A stretch of 64,000 bases of DNA from Synechococcus sp. CBW1108 (GTDB lineage Bacteria > Cyanobacteriota > Cyanobacteriia > PCC-6307 > Cyanobiaceae), in the NCBI RefSeq assembly GCF_015840335.1, contig NZ_CP060395.1, positions 1,364,001 through 1,428,000 on the forward strand, given 5' to 3'. Shown here piece by piece: positions 46,234-54,033 of the stretch. The stretch's first letter is position 1. Every line of letters begins with the position of its first letter. The position numbers and the translations under genes are program-made. Under the pieces are notes generated by a model that worked only from the letters and a program-made list of their open reading frames with translations, did no database searches and was not told the DNA's origin.

Positions 46234-46572
46234 TTGGCTACATCAAAGGCGCTGGCAAGGTCGCGCGTCATGAAGCGGGCGTCGTTGCCCATGTGGACCT
46301 CAAGGCTGCGGCCCCGCGGCGCCTCAGGCGGTGACTTTGCGCGGATCGAGCTCACCGGTGCCAGCGCCAGCGAGATGGAGGCCAACCAGTCCTTGGTGAC
46401 TCGGCTCGGTGGTGATGCCAAGGCTTGGTTGAGTGCCGTGGATTCGGCTCTTGATCGCCAGCAAGTGCCTCTGGCCTGGGCGCTGCTCTTTGCTCCACAG
46501 GATCCGCGCTCCAACGACCTTGATGCTCTGCGACGGGAAGTGCTGCAGCGGGGGTGCGGGGATGGCCAATAG
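46234..46572 (+). other. Possible gene fragment, unrecognised
   Basis: A 112-codon frame without a good start runs from just after the mini-element. The later half (ASASEMEANQSLVTRLGG, WLSAVDSALDRQQVPLAWALLFAPQDPRSNDLDALRREVL) has protein-like helical composition, while the first third does not. It may be the C-terminal remnant of a gene cut by the mini-element. No family is recognised. Confidence 0.35.
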
Positions 46573-46581
46573 GGAGAAATC

Positions 46582-46608
46582 AAAAACCCCCGAGCAGTGC
46601 CCGAGGGT
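46582..46608 (-). terminator. Possible rho-independent terminator
   Basis: On the minus strand CCCTCG pairs with CGGGGG (one G-T pair) over a 9-base loop, followed by TTTTT. It could end transcripts coming from the chimeric transposase gene 280 bases away. Confidence 0.5.
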
Positions 46609-46703
46609 CCTGAACCAATCAACATTCCAATGGCTGTAGATGGTCGAAGCTGCTGGCGTTGGCGCCTGGGGCCGAACGTTCCAGGTGTGGGCCGTTTTGA
46701 TCT

Positions 46704-47958
46704 CTTAGGAGTTTGCAGAAAAACCGTCTGACGAGGCGCGTTTTTCCTTCCGGAGAACTGATCACACGCCGGAAGGGCCCGGGTTCAGCAAATCAGCGGA
46801 TCAGAACGCACGATGTTTTGCGTTTTGCTCTGTTGGGTCTGTCTGATCCCTGCCGCCTGGTCACACTTCGGGGCAACGACCTTTTCATGGTCATGCCGCT
46901 GCCATCGCTGGCTTGAGCAGGTTGCCCAGCCGGATCAGGTTGTAGGCGATCACATGCAGGCCAAACACCGCATTGACGTTCTCAGTGCCGCGCACTTTGA
47001 ATTGGCGCAGCCCGCCCCACTGCTTGATCCAACCAAACACCTTCTCGATGCCGCGGCGGGCGTTGATCGACTTGGCGTAGCCCTTGTGGCGAGTGGTGCG
47101 GACATCGATCGCAGAACCACCAGGCCGAGCTGTGTTCTGCGCCACGTGCGGTGTCACGCCACGCCGCCGCATCTGGACGACAAAGCCCCGGGTGTCGTAG
47201 TTCTTGTCGGCACCAAGGGTTTTCTGGTGGGCACCGGGGATGGCAGCAGCCATGTCTTTGGCGGCATCCCGCTCCCCAGTGCCCACGGCCTGTGTCACCC
47301 TGCAGTCCACGATCAGGGCATGGCGGTTGTCCATCAGCACATGCCCCCGGTAGCTGGGAAGTGCCGGGTGGGCATTGGATTTCCGGCACAGGAGCGCGTC
47401 GGGATCGGTGCTGGAGCGATGGGTCTGGTTGCTGAGCTTGATGCCGCGGAAGTCGCCTTTGGCACGCTTCTTTTCGCCTTTGGGAGCACCAAAGCCCTCA
47501 CCGGGGCCTGACGGTGGTGGCAGTGGATCGTCCTGCCCGTCGATCCGCTCCAGAGATGCATGCGACGCCCAGGCCTGCAGCAGCGTGCCATCGACGGAGA
47601 AGTGCTCATCACTGAGCAGGGGCTTGATCTCGGGAGCCGCCATCAGCTTCTTCAGGAACGTTCCCATCACCTGGTCATTGAGCAGCCGCTCCCTGTTCTT
47701 GGTGAATGTGGTGGGGTGCCAGATCAGATCATCCGGGCTCAGCCCCACAAACCAACGGAACAGCAGGTTGTAGTTGAGCTGCTCCAACAGCAACCGCTCC
47801 GAGCGGATGCCGTAAAACGCCTGCAGCAACGAGGCCAGGAGCAACTGCTCGGGCGGCACCGAGGGTCGGCCTTCTGCGGCGTAGAGCGCACAGAAGGTGG
47901 GATTGAGTCGATCGAGGGCCTGATCCGCCAGTTTCCGGATCCGCCGCAGCGGGTGGCT
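46704..47958 (-). mobile_element. IS5-type element lacking its 5' end
   Basis: The transposase gene and 3' non-coding end are present; the end near 46704 (GGAGTTTGCAGAAA read on plus) resembles ISs of this type. The 5' terminus and first 20 or so transposase residues are missing and replaced by AraC-coding sequence at about 47958. No target duplication can be assigned. Both boundaries are approximate. Confidence 0.6.
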
Positions 47959-48093
47959 GGGGTTGGTGCCCGCCTCCAGCTGCAGCATGCGGCTGCGAAA
48001 TCCCAGCAGCCGTGACGTCTCCTCGAGAAAACCCAGATCGTCGTGCTCGATCCGCAGCCGACGCACCAGCGGGGCTCCCGCTGATGCGGCCAT
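46891..48093 (-). CDS. Chimeric gene: AraC N-terminus fused in frame to IS5-family transposase
   Basis: A 400-aa frame from ATG 48093. Residues 1-46 match the start of the AraC regulator at 38060-39085 (VRRLRIEHDDLGFLEE, LLGFRSRMLQLEAG). From about residue 47 it is an IS5-type transposase: PLRRIRKLADQALDRLNP, EGRPSVPPEQLLLA, FRWFVGLSPDD, HFSVDGTLLQAWAS, GADKNYDTRGFV, and ARRGIEKVFGWIKQWGGLRQ. The transposase lacks its own first 20 or so residues. The reading frame is open across the join. Expression would come from the old AraC promoter. Confidence 0.85.
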   Translation of the reverse strand: MAASAGAPLVRRLRIEHDDLGFLEETSRLLGFRSRMLQLEAGTNPSHPLRRIRKLADQALDRLNPTFCALYAAEGRPSVPPEQLLLASLLQAFYGIRSERLLLEQLNYNLLFRWFVGLSPDDLIWHPTTFTKNRERLLNDQVMGTFLKKLMAAPEIKPLLSDEHFSVDGTLLQAWASHASLERIDGQDDPLPPPSGPGEGFGAPKGEKKRAKGDFRGIKLSNQTHRSSTDPDALLCRKSNAHPALPSYRGHVLMDNRHALIVDCRVTQAVGTGERDAAKDMAAAIPGAHQKTLGADKNYDTRGFVVQMRRRGVTPHVAQNTARPGGSAIDVRTTRHKGYAKSINARRGIEKVFGWIKQWGGLRQFKVRGTENVNAVFGLHVIAYNLIRLGNLLKPAMAAA

Positions 48094-48102
48094 GGAGAGA
48101 CA

Positions 48103-48115
48103 TTGCACTTCTGGG
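48103..48115. promoter_or_regulatory. TTGCACTT motif, site 4
   Basis: TTGCACTTCTGGG, identical to site 3, lies 10 bases from the chimeric gene start and 159 bases upstream of the DUF1400-hydrolase start. Because the AraC starts are paralogous, the identity may partly reflect duplication. Confidence 0.4.
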
Positions 48116-48274
48116 ACGAGCCTGGCACTGATGCCCATGGAAGCTCAAGAGCACGACTCGTTGTTCATCGATGCCTCCCACAGGCCGCCAGGCTTGGGGC
48201 CTGCAACCCTGGCGGGGTCACCATGGCCAGCGGCAATCCCGGCAGCGAAAGTCACCAACAATGCTGAACAGACG

Positions 48275-49798
48275 ATGAACTGCCACTTACGCCTGGCCGG
48301 ACGGCTTGGAAGCGCACTGATCGCCACCCTGATGGCTTCGGCCCCGGCTAGGGCCCTAGAAGAGGTGGTGATTGAGATCCCCCTGCTGGAGACCCGTTTC
48401 ACAGTACGCCTGGATGAACTGCAGTCCCCTGAGGCCTTGCGCCAGGGCAACAGTGATCTGGCCGAGCTGGATCGCGCCACCGGTGGCGCCGCAGGTCGCC
48501 AGCTCAGGGAGCTGTTGCTCCAGCCAGTGCCCCTCAGCGTGAAACAGGTGGCCGATGGTTCGGTGGGCTCGCCCCTGCTCGAGCAGGCCATGCTCGTGAT
48601 CGCCTCGCTCGGCACGGTGGAGGGGCGCACGACCGACCTCAGCGGGCGGACGCTGAATGAAGCCCTGCTGCGGGCCTCCGCGAACGGCGAGCCCACCCTG
48701 CTGAGCCTGATGCAGGCGATCCCCGGTCAACGGGTGACGCTCAATCTCGGCCGCGCCCGTCAGATCGTCACCCGGATGGCGGGGCAACGGCAGCAGGCTG
48801 AAGCGCTGCTCGCCACCACAACCGCCGCCGCCCTGCCCGCTGGCACGACGAACGGCCCTGGGGTGGCTGTGAACCGGCGGCTGGCCAGCCTGCAGGTTCC
48901 CCATCGGCCCCAGCCGCTGGAGGTGATGGTGATCGAGCCAGCCAGCGGTGCCAACGGCCGTCTGGTGCTCATCTCCCACGGCCTGTGGGACAAGCCGACC
49001 AGCTTCGAGGGCTGGGGAACGCTGCTGTCCTCACGGGGCTACACCGTGGTGCTGCCTCGCCATCCCGGTAGCGACAGCAGCCAGCAGGAGGCGGTGCTGG
49101 CGGGCCAGGCGCCGCCGCCGGGCCCCGAGGAGCTGGCCCTGCGCCCGCAGGATCTGAGCGGCGTGCTCGATGCGGTGTTGGCGGGTCGGCTGGGCTTCGC
49201 CAGGCCTGTCGATGCCGAGCGGGTCGTGGTGCTGGGCCATTCCTGGGGGGCGACCACGGCCCTGCAGGTGGCCGGGGTGAGGCCCACCGACAGCAGCCTG
49301 CGCCAACGCTGCTCGAACGTGGATGATCCCGATCGAAACCTGAGCTGGACGCTGCAATGCAGCTGGCTGAAGGGTGCACAGAATGCCGCCCTCCGAGATC
49401 CCCGCGTCATTGCCGTGGGGGCTGTCAGCCCGCCGGTGTCGCTGCTGTTTCCCCGGGGCTCAGGCGGCGAATTGAGCGGCCGTGTGCTGCTGGTGAGCGG
49501 CAGCCGCGACTGGGTCGTGCCTCCCGATCCCGAAGCGATCCAGCCAATGCGTTGGGGCAAGACCCTGGGCAACCAACTGGTGCTAGTACAGGACGGGGAT
49601 CACTTCAATCTGCGGCCTGGGCAGAACAGCGCAGGTGGTGCCGTGGGGCCGCTCCTGCTGGCTTGGACGGAAGCCGCCTTTGCAGCCGGTCCCGCAGTAC
49701 GGCCGTCGCCGGGGGCTGCTCCTCTGCTGACCGGTCAGGCTTGGGGCAATGCCGACCTGCCGATGGCCGATGTCACCAGCCGCCTGGCGAGCCCCTGA
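48275..49798 (+). CDS. Secreted DUF1400 plus alpha/beta hydrolase protein
   Basis: A 507-aa protein from ATG 48275 with signal peptide (GSALIATLMASAPARA). DUF1400 covers about 30-160 and is closely similar to 43012-43647. A hydrolase domain follows: VLISHGLWDKPTSF (HG oxyanion), VVLGHSWGATTAL (nucleophile Ser), SGSRDWVVPPD (acid) and VQDGDHFNLRP (His). The fusion is common in cyanobacteria and is likely an exported esterase or lipase-like enzyme of unknown substrate. An upstream in-frame ATG at 48134 is less likely because it lacks a signal. Confidence 0.85.
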   Translation: MNCHLRLAGRLGSALIATLMASAPARALEEVVIEIPLLETRFTVRLDELQSPEALRQGNSDLAELDRATGGAAGRQLRELLLQPVPLSVKQVADGSVGSPLLEQAMLVIASLGTVEGRTTDLSGRTLNEALLRASANGEPTLLSLMQAIPGQRVTLNLGRARQIVTRMAGQRQQAEALLATTTAAALPAGTTNGPGVAVNRRLASLQVPHRPQPLEVMVIEPASGANGRLVLISHGLWDKPTSFEGWGTLLSSRGYTVVLPRHPGSDSSQQEAVLAGQAPPPGPEELALRPQDLSGVLDAVLAGRLGFARPVDAERVVVLGHSWGATTALQVAGVRPTDSSLRQRCSNVDDPDRNLSWTLQCSWLKGAQNAALRDPRVIAVGAVSPPVSLLFPRGSGGELSGRVLLVSGSRDWVVPPDPEAIQPMRWGKTLGNQLVLVQDGDHFNLRPGQNSAGGAVGPLLLAWTEAAFAAGPAVRPSPGAAPLLTGQAWGNADLPMADVTSRLASP

Positions 49799-50076
49799 CC
49801 CAGCGGGATGCGGTGAAGCCGCCGGTTGGTGGCTGTCGCGCGGGTGGTGATCGAGGCTCCCGACCTTTTGCCCTTGCCGCTTCCCGGCAACAGCCCAAGC
49901 ATCACAGTGGGCATGTCGTCATCGATGAGGGTCTGGCTTACACCGCCTGGCGCGCGCAAGAGCGGGAAGAGGCGCTGGTCCTGAGCTGATGGCCAGCCTT
50001 CTGGTCGACATGACCGGTCGCTGACAAGAGACAGTGTCGATCGCATAGATCCCGCTGCTGACGGCCGCCGGCCCTG
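49799..50076. other. Stretch without a supported gene
   Basis: Frames across this 278-base segment do not resemble known proteins. Just before 50077 it may hold degraded sequence of the N-terminal part of the following DUF5615 relic, out of frame. Confidence 0.4.
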
Positions 50077-50249
50077 ATGCAGTGCGCGACTGCCCATGGC
50101 TATGCGGTGTTCACTCACGACCTGGATTTCGCAACGATGCTGGCGTTGTCCGGTGCCAGGGGACCAATCGTCCTGCAGGTCCGTGGGCCGAATGTGCTGC
50201 CGGCAGCTGTGGCAGGTCATGCAGACCTTGCGGCTGCGGGTCTTAAGCA
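50077..50249 (+). pseudogene. DUF5615 (PIN-like) toxin remnant cut by an IS
   Basis: The frame MQCATAHGYAVFTHDLDFATMLALSG then GPIVLQVRGPNVLPAAV matches the middle of DUF5615 PIN-like proteins, which have the conserved THDLDF acidic motif. The N-terminal strand with the first Asp is missing, and the downstream part is frameshifted or diverged before the IS inserts at 50250. In intact form these act as toxin-like nucleases next to DUF433 antitoxins; none is seen here. Confidence 0.65.
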
Positions 50250-52010
50250 GGGACTCCTGAAAAAAGAACCGCAACCTGGATCCGATCGCAGCCAAATAGC
50301 AGGGCGTAGGCAGCCCAAACGCACGGTTATCCAGTGGCCAGTGATTGGTTTGTTTCAAGCTGCCAAATGTTCCTGAGCCCCATCCAGAGACTACCTGGCC
50401 ATTTCCAGGTACATAACCAGGCAAAAATAGTGATAAAAAAGAGGCGGAGGAGCCTCCGGATCTTCTCTGCGCACATCACCACAAAGGCCATGGAGATGGA
50501 GTTCTCTGCACCTTTGCTCAGCCGAGCCATAATCAAGTCCAGTGAATACTTCCTCTTCCCTGATCCAAAGCATCCCTCCACTTCATTTCGCCTCCGCTGG
50601 TCAGCGCTTAGCTGCTGCTTGTGAGCAGCACTGATCTCTGGATTCTTCGGCGGCCTCCCCAATCGCTTACCAGAGAGCCGTATATCGTTCCGAGTGCAGA
50701 AGTTTCGGTTCTTGGTATTGATGTAGATTCGATCAGCGCAGATTCGCTCGGGGTAGCAGCCATGCTCTTGCTTGTATTTCATGGCCTGTGGAATTAAGTC
50801 TTCGGATTCGTTGTATGGATCCCAGCTGATCCTGTGCAGGAAGGCAAAGCCATTTCGCACAGAAACACTAATTTTGGCGCCAAACTCAACAGCAGCTCTC
50901 GTTTTACCACGAACCATGGGCCGAACGTGTCGCTGAACCAAGTTCACGATACGATCGGGCATGCTGCGCGTTTTCGAGTACAGCAGGATGCTTTGCTGGC
51001 GGTGCAGCTCGCTGATCACGAGGAGCTTCTGCCACCAATGGGTCTTCAAGCCCGAAAGCATTGCCCCGGAGTGGATCAGGGCATCAATAGCATCAAGATT
51101 CCGCTGCAGATAGTCCAGCTGGCGTCGTATCGTGGCTTTGATTTTGCGGCGACGCGGCTTTTTCTGCTTAGCAACCCTGAGGAAATTGGCACGCGCCTTG
51201 CCACGGTCATATCGGGGACTGTGTTTCCGTAGGTCTGAATTCTGTTCGCAGAGATCGTCGATGATCCGTTCGGTCGACTCCCTCGCTTCGTTGAGCAACT
51301 TCAAATCAGTTGGATAGGTAATGTCGGCTGGTGTGCACGAGGCGTCAATGCTGAGTGTTCCCCAATTCTTGCCTTCTGGCCAATCGGCCGGCTTCACAAA
51401 GTCGTCAAGTGAGAGCTGGTTGTCAGCATAGGCACTTGGATCGTTAGTGTCGTCGTCATCTTGTTGTGACGCCACAACCTCCATCAGCATGGCCTTGCCC
51501 CGCTCGGCAATGAGTTCATTGATCCGGGTGAGTTCCTCTTCGGAGAAACGCTTGCGGAAATGAACCATCATTGATGGGTCGAATGGTGCCTTGCTGGAAT
51601 AGCCGGCATAGCCAAGGAAATACTGCATGTAAGCGTTTTCTCGGATCTGCTCAACGGTCTCCTCGTCGGTCAGACCAAGCCGCTGCTTGATGAACAGCGC
51701 ACCAAATGCCAGCCGTACAGGCTTTGCTGGGGCGCCAGTGGTGGGATTGAACTGAGGTGCATATGATTCCTCCAACTCTTCCCATGGCATCAGGGAGGAG
51801 AAGATTACCCAGCGATTGTCCGTGTCCAACGTGCCGCCAAAAGGCAGATGGAAATCCTCGATTGAGAGCTGCCCGTTATGGCGTTTCTGGTACATCTGCA
51901 GTGCTCAGCAGTTGTAGCAATCGTCAATTGCCCTGAACGAGCCCAGTTTATCAAATTTAGATCGCTGAAACAAGCTGCGCTGCAGTCGATTTGGCTTTTT
52001 CAGGAGTCCC
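50250..52010 (-). mobile_element. IS1182-like insertion sequence with perfect ends
   Basis: The element is 1761 bp. Both ends carry GGGACTCCTGAAAAA as a perfect 15-bp inverted repeat. TAAGCA lies immediately outside both ends (50244-50249 and 52011-52016), a 6-bp target duplication. It carries one transposase gene and appears complete and recent. Confidence 0.92.
50327..51895 (-). CDS. IS1182-like (IS4/IS5-superfamily) transposase
   Basis: A 522-aa transposase. It opens LSIEDFHLPFGGTLDTDNRW. The Tnp N-terminal domain has FGALFIKQRLGLTDEETVEQIRENAYMQYFLGY in two parts, then PFDPSMMVHFRKRF. Catalytic region: LSIDASCTPADITYPTDL, the ICADRIYINTKNR block with the second Asp, and RNEVEGCFGSGKRKYSLD with the Glu. 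The C-terminus is hydrophobic (RLLRLFFITIFAWL). Complete. Confidence 0.9.
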   Translation of the reverse strand: MYQKRHNGQLSIEDFHLPFGGTLDTDNRWVIFSSLMPWEELEESYAPQFNPTTGAPAKPVRLAFGALFIKQRLGLTDEETVEQIRENAYMQYFLGYAGYSSKAPFDPSMMVHFRKRFSEEELTRINELIAERGKAMLMEVVASQQDDDDTNDPSAYADNQLSLDDFVKPADWPEGKNWGTLSIDASCTPADITYPTDLKLLNEARESTERIIDDLCEQNSDLRKHSPRYDRGKARANFLRVAKQKKPRRRKIKATIRRQLDYLQRNLDAIDALIHSGAMLSGLKTHWWQKLLVISELHRQQSILLYSKTRSMPDRIVNLVQRHVRPMVRGKTRAAVEFGAKISVSVRNGFAFLHRISWDPYNESEDLIPQAMKYKQEHGCYPERICADRIYINTKNRNFCTRNDIRLSGKRLGRPPKNPEISAAHKQQLSADQRRRNEVEGCFGSGKRKYSLDLIMARLSKGAENSISMAFVVMCAEKIRRLLRLFFITIFAWLCTWKWPGSLWMGLRNIWQLETNQSLATG

Positions 52011-52086
52011 TAAGCAGCATGGCTTCGTCGAGGTGGGCCTCTCCTCAACCGGGAGATCGTGCCTGGCGGCCAGAGCCGCGAGCCGG

Positions 52087-52140
52087 TGTCAAGCGACACT
52101 GAAAACTGAGCGGAGGACCAAAAGCGGATGTCGCTTGACA
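52087..52140. mobile_element. 54-bp mini-element with perfect 12-bp inverted ends, copy 2
   Basis: TGTCAAGCGACA and TGTCGCTTGACA are perfect inverted repeats enclosing CTGAAAACTG...GGACCAAAAGCGGA. It is highly similar to 46141-46193. It lies between the IS1182-like element and the antitoxin relic. Confidence 0.65.
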
Positions 52141-52165
52141 ATCAAAACCGCCTGGGCACAACCAC

Positions 52166-52413
52166 TTAGATCGAGGCTGACCAGCAGCCTTCCTGGCCGG
52201 CCGCCAGGCGGGCATCGGCAATGCGGCCTAGCTCCATGTCTTCCACGAGATCCATCAGCTCCTCGTAGGCCTTGGCCGGAACGCAGTAGATGGCCGGCTC
52301 ATTGCTGTTGGGCACCGCGACCGCCATCCCGTCACCGGCCGCCACGGTGGCCATCGGGTTCTTTTTTGTTCCGAGATGCTTACGGCGGTCTCGGTCAGCA
52401 CGCGGTACGCCAC
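52166..52413 (-). pseudogene. Second RelB/Phd-like antitoxin copy, frameshifted, without toxin
   Basis: The sequence matches the antitoxin at 31893-32147. One base has been lost in the TTTTTT run near 52365, shifting the frame between the N-terminal half (from GTG 52413, AYRVLTETAVSISE) and the C-terminal half (ATVAAGDGMAVAVPNSNEPAIYCVPAKAYEE in pieces: MATVAAGDGMAV, YCVPAKAYEELMDLVEDMELG). The end differs and no RelE-like gene follows. Confidence 0.75.
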
Positions 52414-52716
52414 CTGGGGGTCAGGCCAGCTCAGGACTGCATCAGAGGTCGCGTTTCAGGTCTCGGATTCGGTCGATCCACTGCGGCGATCCGGACCGAT
52501 CAAGGACGGTCAAATCAGGCCATGAAACGACCCGGCAGTGAGAAGCCCTGTGAGAAGGTTGCACCAATCGCGGGCATGACCTGTTATCCACGGTCAGCAT
52601 CTGGCATGCTGCCAACGCGTGCCAAGAGAGATAATTACTCAAGGCACAATAAATCTCAGTCCTGGACTGAAAGCGGGTGACCGGATTCGAACCGGCGACG
52701 TTCAGCTTGGGAAGCT
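52171..52716 (+). repeat. Right copy of the island-flanking direct repeat
   Basis: Direct repeat partner of 31903-32452. It contains the frameshifted antitoxin, the spacer and the 3' 45 bases of the intact tRNA-Gly. The spacer shares GGACGGTCAAATCAGGCC and GAGAAGCCCTGTGAGAA with the left copy and differs by scattered substitutions. Confidence 0.88.
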
Positions 52717-52743
52717 GACATTCTACCACTGAATTACACCCGC
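52672..52743 (-). tRNA. tRNA-Gly (anticodon CCC)
   Basis: A 72-nt gene without encoded CCA. The acceptor stem is GCGGGTG/CACCCGC with discriminator T, the D-stem ATTC/GAAT, and the anticodon stem TCAGC/GCTGA around loop TTCCCAA, giving anticodon CCC. The T-arm is GCCGG TTCGAAT CCGGT. It is the intact tRNA at the right border of the island; its 3' 45 bases recur at 32408-32452. Confidence 0.95.
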
Positions 52744-52816
52744 AAGGTGTAGATTTAAATTAACAGAGTCACGGGAAGCCTACGGCCAGTCAGTGGCTTC
52801 CCGCAACGCATGCGAC

Positions 52817-53971
52817 TCAGCCCTGGGCCAGGGCAGCGGCGCAGGCGGCGACTCCAGCTCCGGGGTTGCCCTGGTGCATGCCCAGGTCTGCCAGGGTGGC
52901 CTCGATGGCGGCCACGGCCGTGAGCACGTCGCGATCGCAAACAAAGCCGAGGTGGCCGATGCGGAACACCTGGCCTTTGAGGTGGTCCTGGCCACCGGCC
53001 AGGAGGATGTCAAAGCGCTGTTTGACGGCCTTGCGCAGGGCTTCTGCATCGATGCCGTCTGGTGCCACCGCCGTTATGGCCGGGCTGCCATGGCCCTCGG
53101 CGGCATAGAGGGGCAGGCCGATCGCCTTCATGCCCGCCTGGGCCGCGGTGCGGTGGCGGCTGTGGCGGGCGAAGATCGCCTCGAGTCCTTCGGCCTGCAT
53201 CATCTCCAGGGCGGCCTCAAGGGCGAAGTAGAGGTTGATGGCCGGTGTGAACGGGTTGCTGTCGGCCTGGGCCGCTTTGCGGTATTTGGCCAGATCCAGA
53301 TAAAACTTGGGCAGATCGGAGCGCCCAGCGGCGGCCCAGGCGCGGGCGCTCATGGCCACGAAGGCCAAGCCCGGCGGCATCATGTAGCCCTTCTGGGAGC
53401 CGGAGCCGATCACGTCCAGGCCCCAGGCGTCCATCGGCACAGGGCAGGCCCCCAGGCTGGTGACGCAGTCGGCAATCGTGAGGGCGGTGCCGTGGGCACG
53501 CACGTGCTGGGCAATGGTTTCCAGGTCGTTGATGACGCCCGTGGAAGTTTCCGAGTGGGTGAGGATCACCGCTTTGATCGCCTTGGCCGTGTCGGCTTCG
53601 AGGGCGGCCCTGAACGCCTCGGGATCCAGCGGCTGGCCCCATTCGGCCTTGATCACCTGCACGTCCAGGCCGTAGGCCTGGGCCAGCTTCACCCAACGTT
53701 CCCCGAACTTGCCGTTGTCGCCGCACAGCACCCGCTCGCCCTTGCTGAGCACGTTGATGATCCCGGCCTCCATGGCGGCGGTGCCGCTGCCGGTGATCAC
53801 CAGCACATCGCTGCTGGTTTGGTGCAGCCATTGGAGCTGCTCGGTGGTGCGCTTGACGATCGTCTGGAAATCGGCGCTGCGGTGACCAATCGGGTGACGG
53901 CCCATGGCCTGCAGAACGGTTTCCGGCACTGGGGTCGGGCCGGGGATCATCAGGCTGAGTTTGTCCTGCAT
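52817..53971 (-). CDS. Class V aminotransferase (alanine/serine-glyoxylate type)
   Basis: A 384-aa PLP enzyme. The start MQDKLSLMIPGPTPVP, then GHRSADFQ, VLVITGSGTAAMEAGI, THSETSTGV, and IADCVTSLG with the PLP Asp. The Schiff-base lysine lies in SGSQKGYMMPPGL. The match is to cyanobacterial alanine--glyoxylate or serine--glyoxylate aminotransferases of the photorespiratory pathway, also labelled small subunit of soluble hydrogenase. An ATG 36 bases upstream is possible. It borders the island's tRNA. Confidence 0.9.
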   Translation of the reverse strand: MQDKLSLMIPGPTPVPETVLQAMGRHPIGHRSADFQTIVKRTTEQLQWLHQTSSDVLVITGSGTAAMEAGIINVLSKGERVLCGDNGKFGERWVKLAQAYGLDVQVIKAEWGQPLDPEAFRAALEADTAKAIKAVILTHSETSTGVINDLETIAQHVRAHGTALTIADCVTSLGACPVPMDAWGLDVIGSGSQKGYMMPPGLAFVAMSARAWAAAGRSDLPKFYLDLAKYRKAAQADSNPFTPAINLYFALEAALEMMQAEGLEAIFARHSRHRTAAQAGMKAIGLPLYAAEGHGSPAITAVAPDGIDAEALRKAVKQRFDILLAGGQDHLKGQVFRIGHLGFVCDRDVLTAVAAIEATLADLGMHQGNPGAGVAACAAALAQG

Positions 53972-54033
53972 GGTGAGGGGTAGGGCTGGCGGCAGCGGGC
54001 TGGCCAATCAACCACCATAAAAAAGTCCTGCCC

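Noticed and set aside
32453-52671. Integrase gene expected in a tRNA-linked island
   Set aside because: No frame shows the R...HxxR...Y pattern of tyrosine integrases or a serine recombinase domain; only IS transposases are present.
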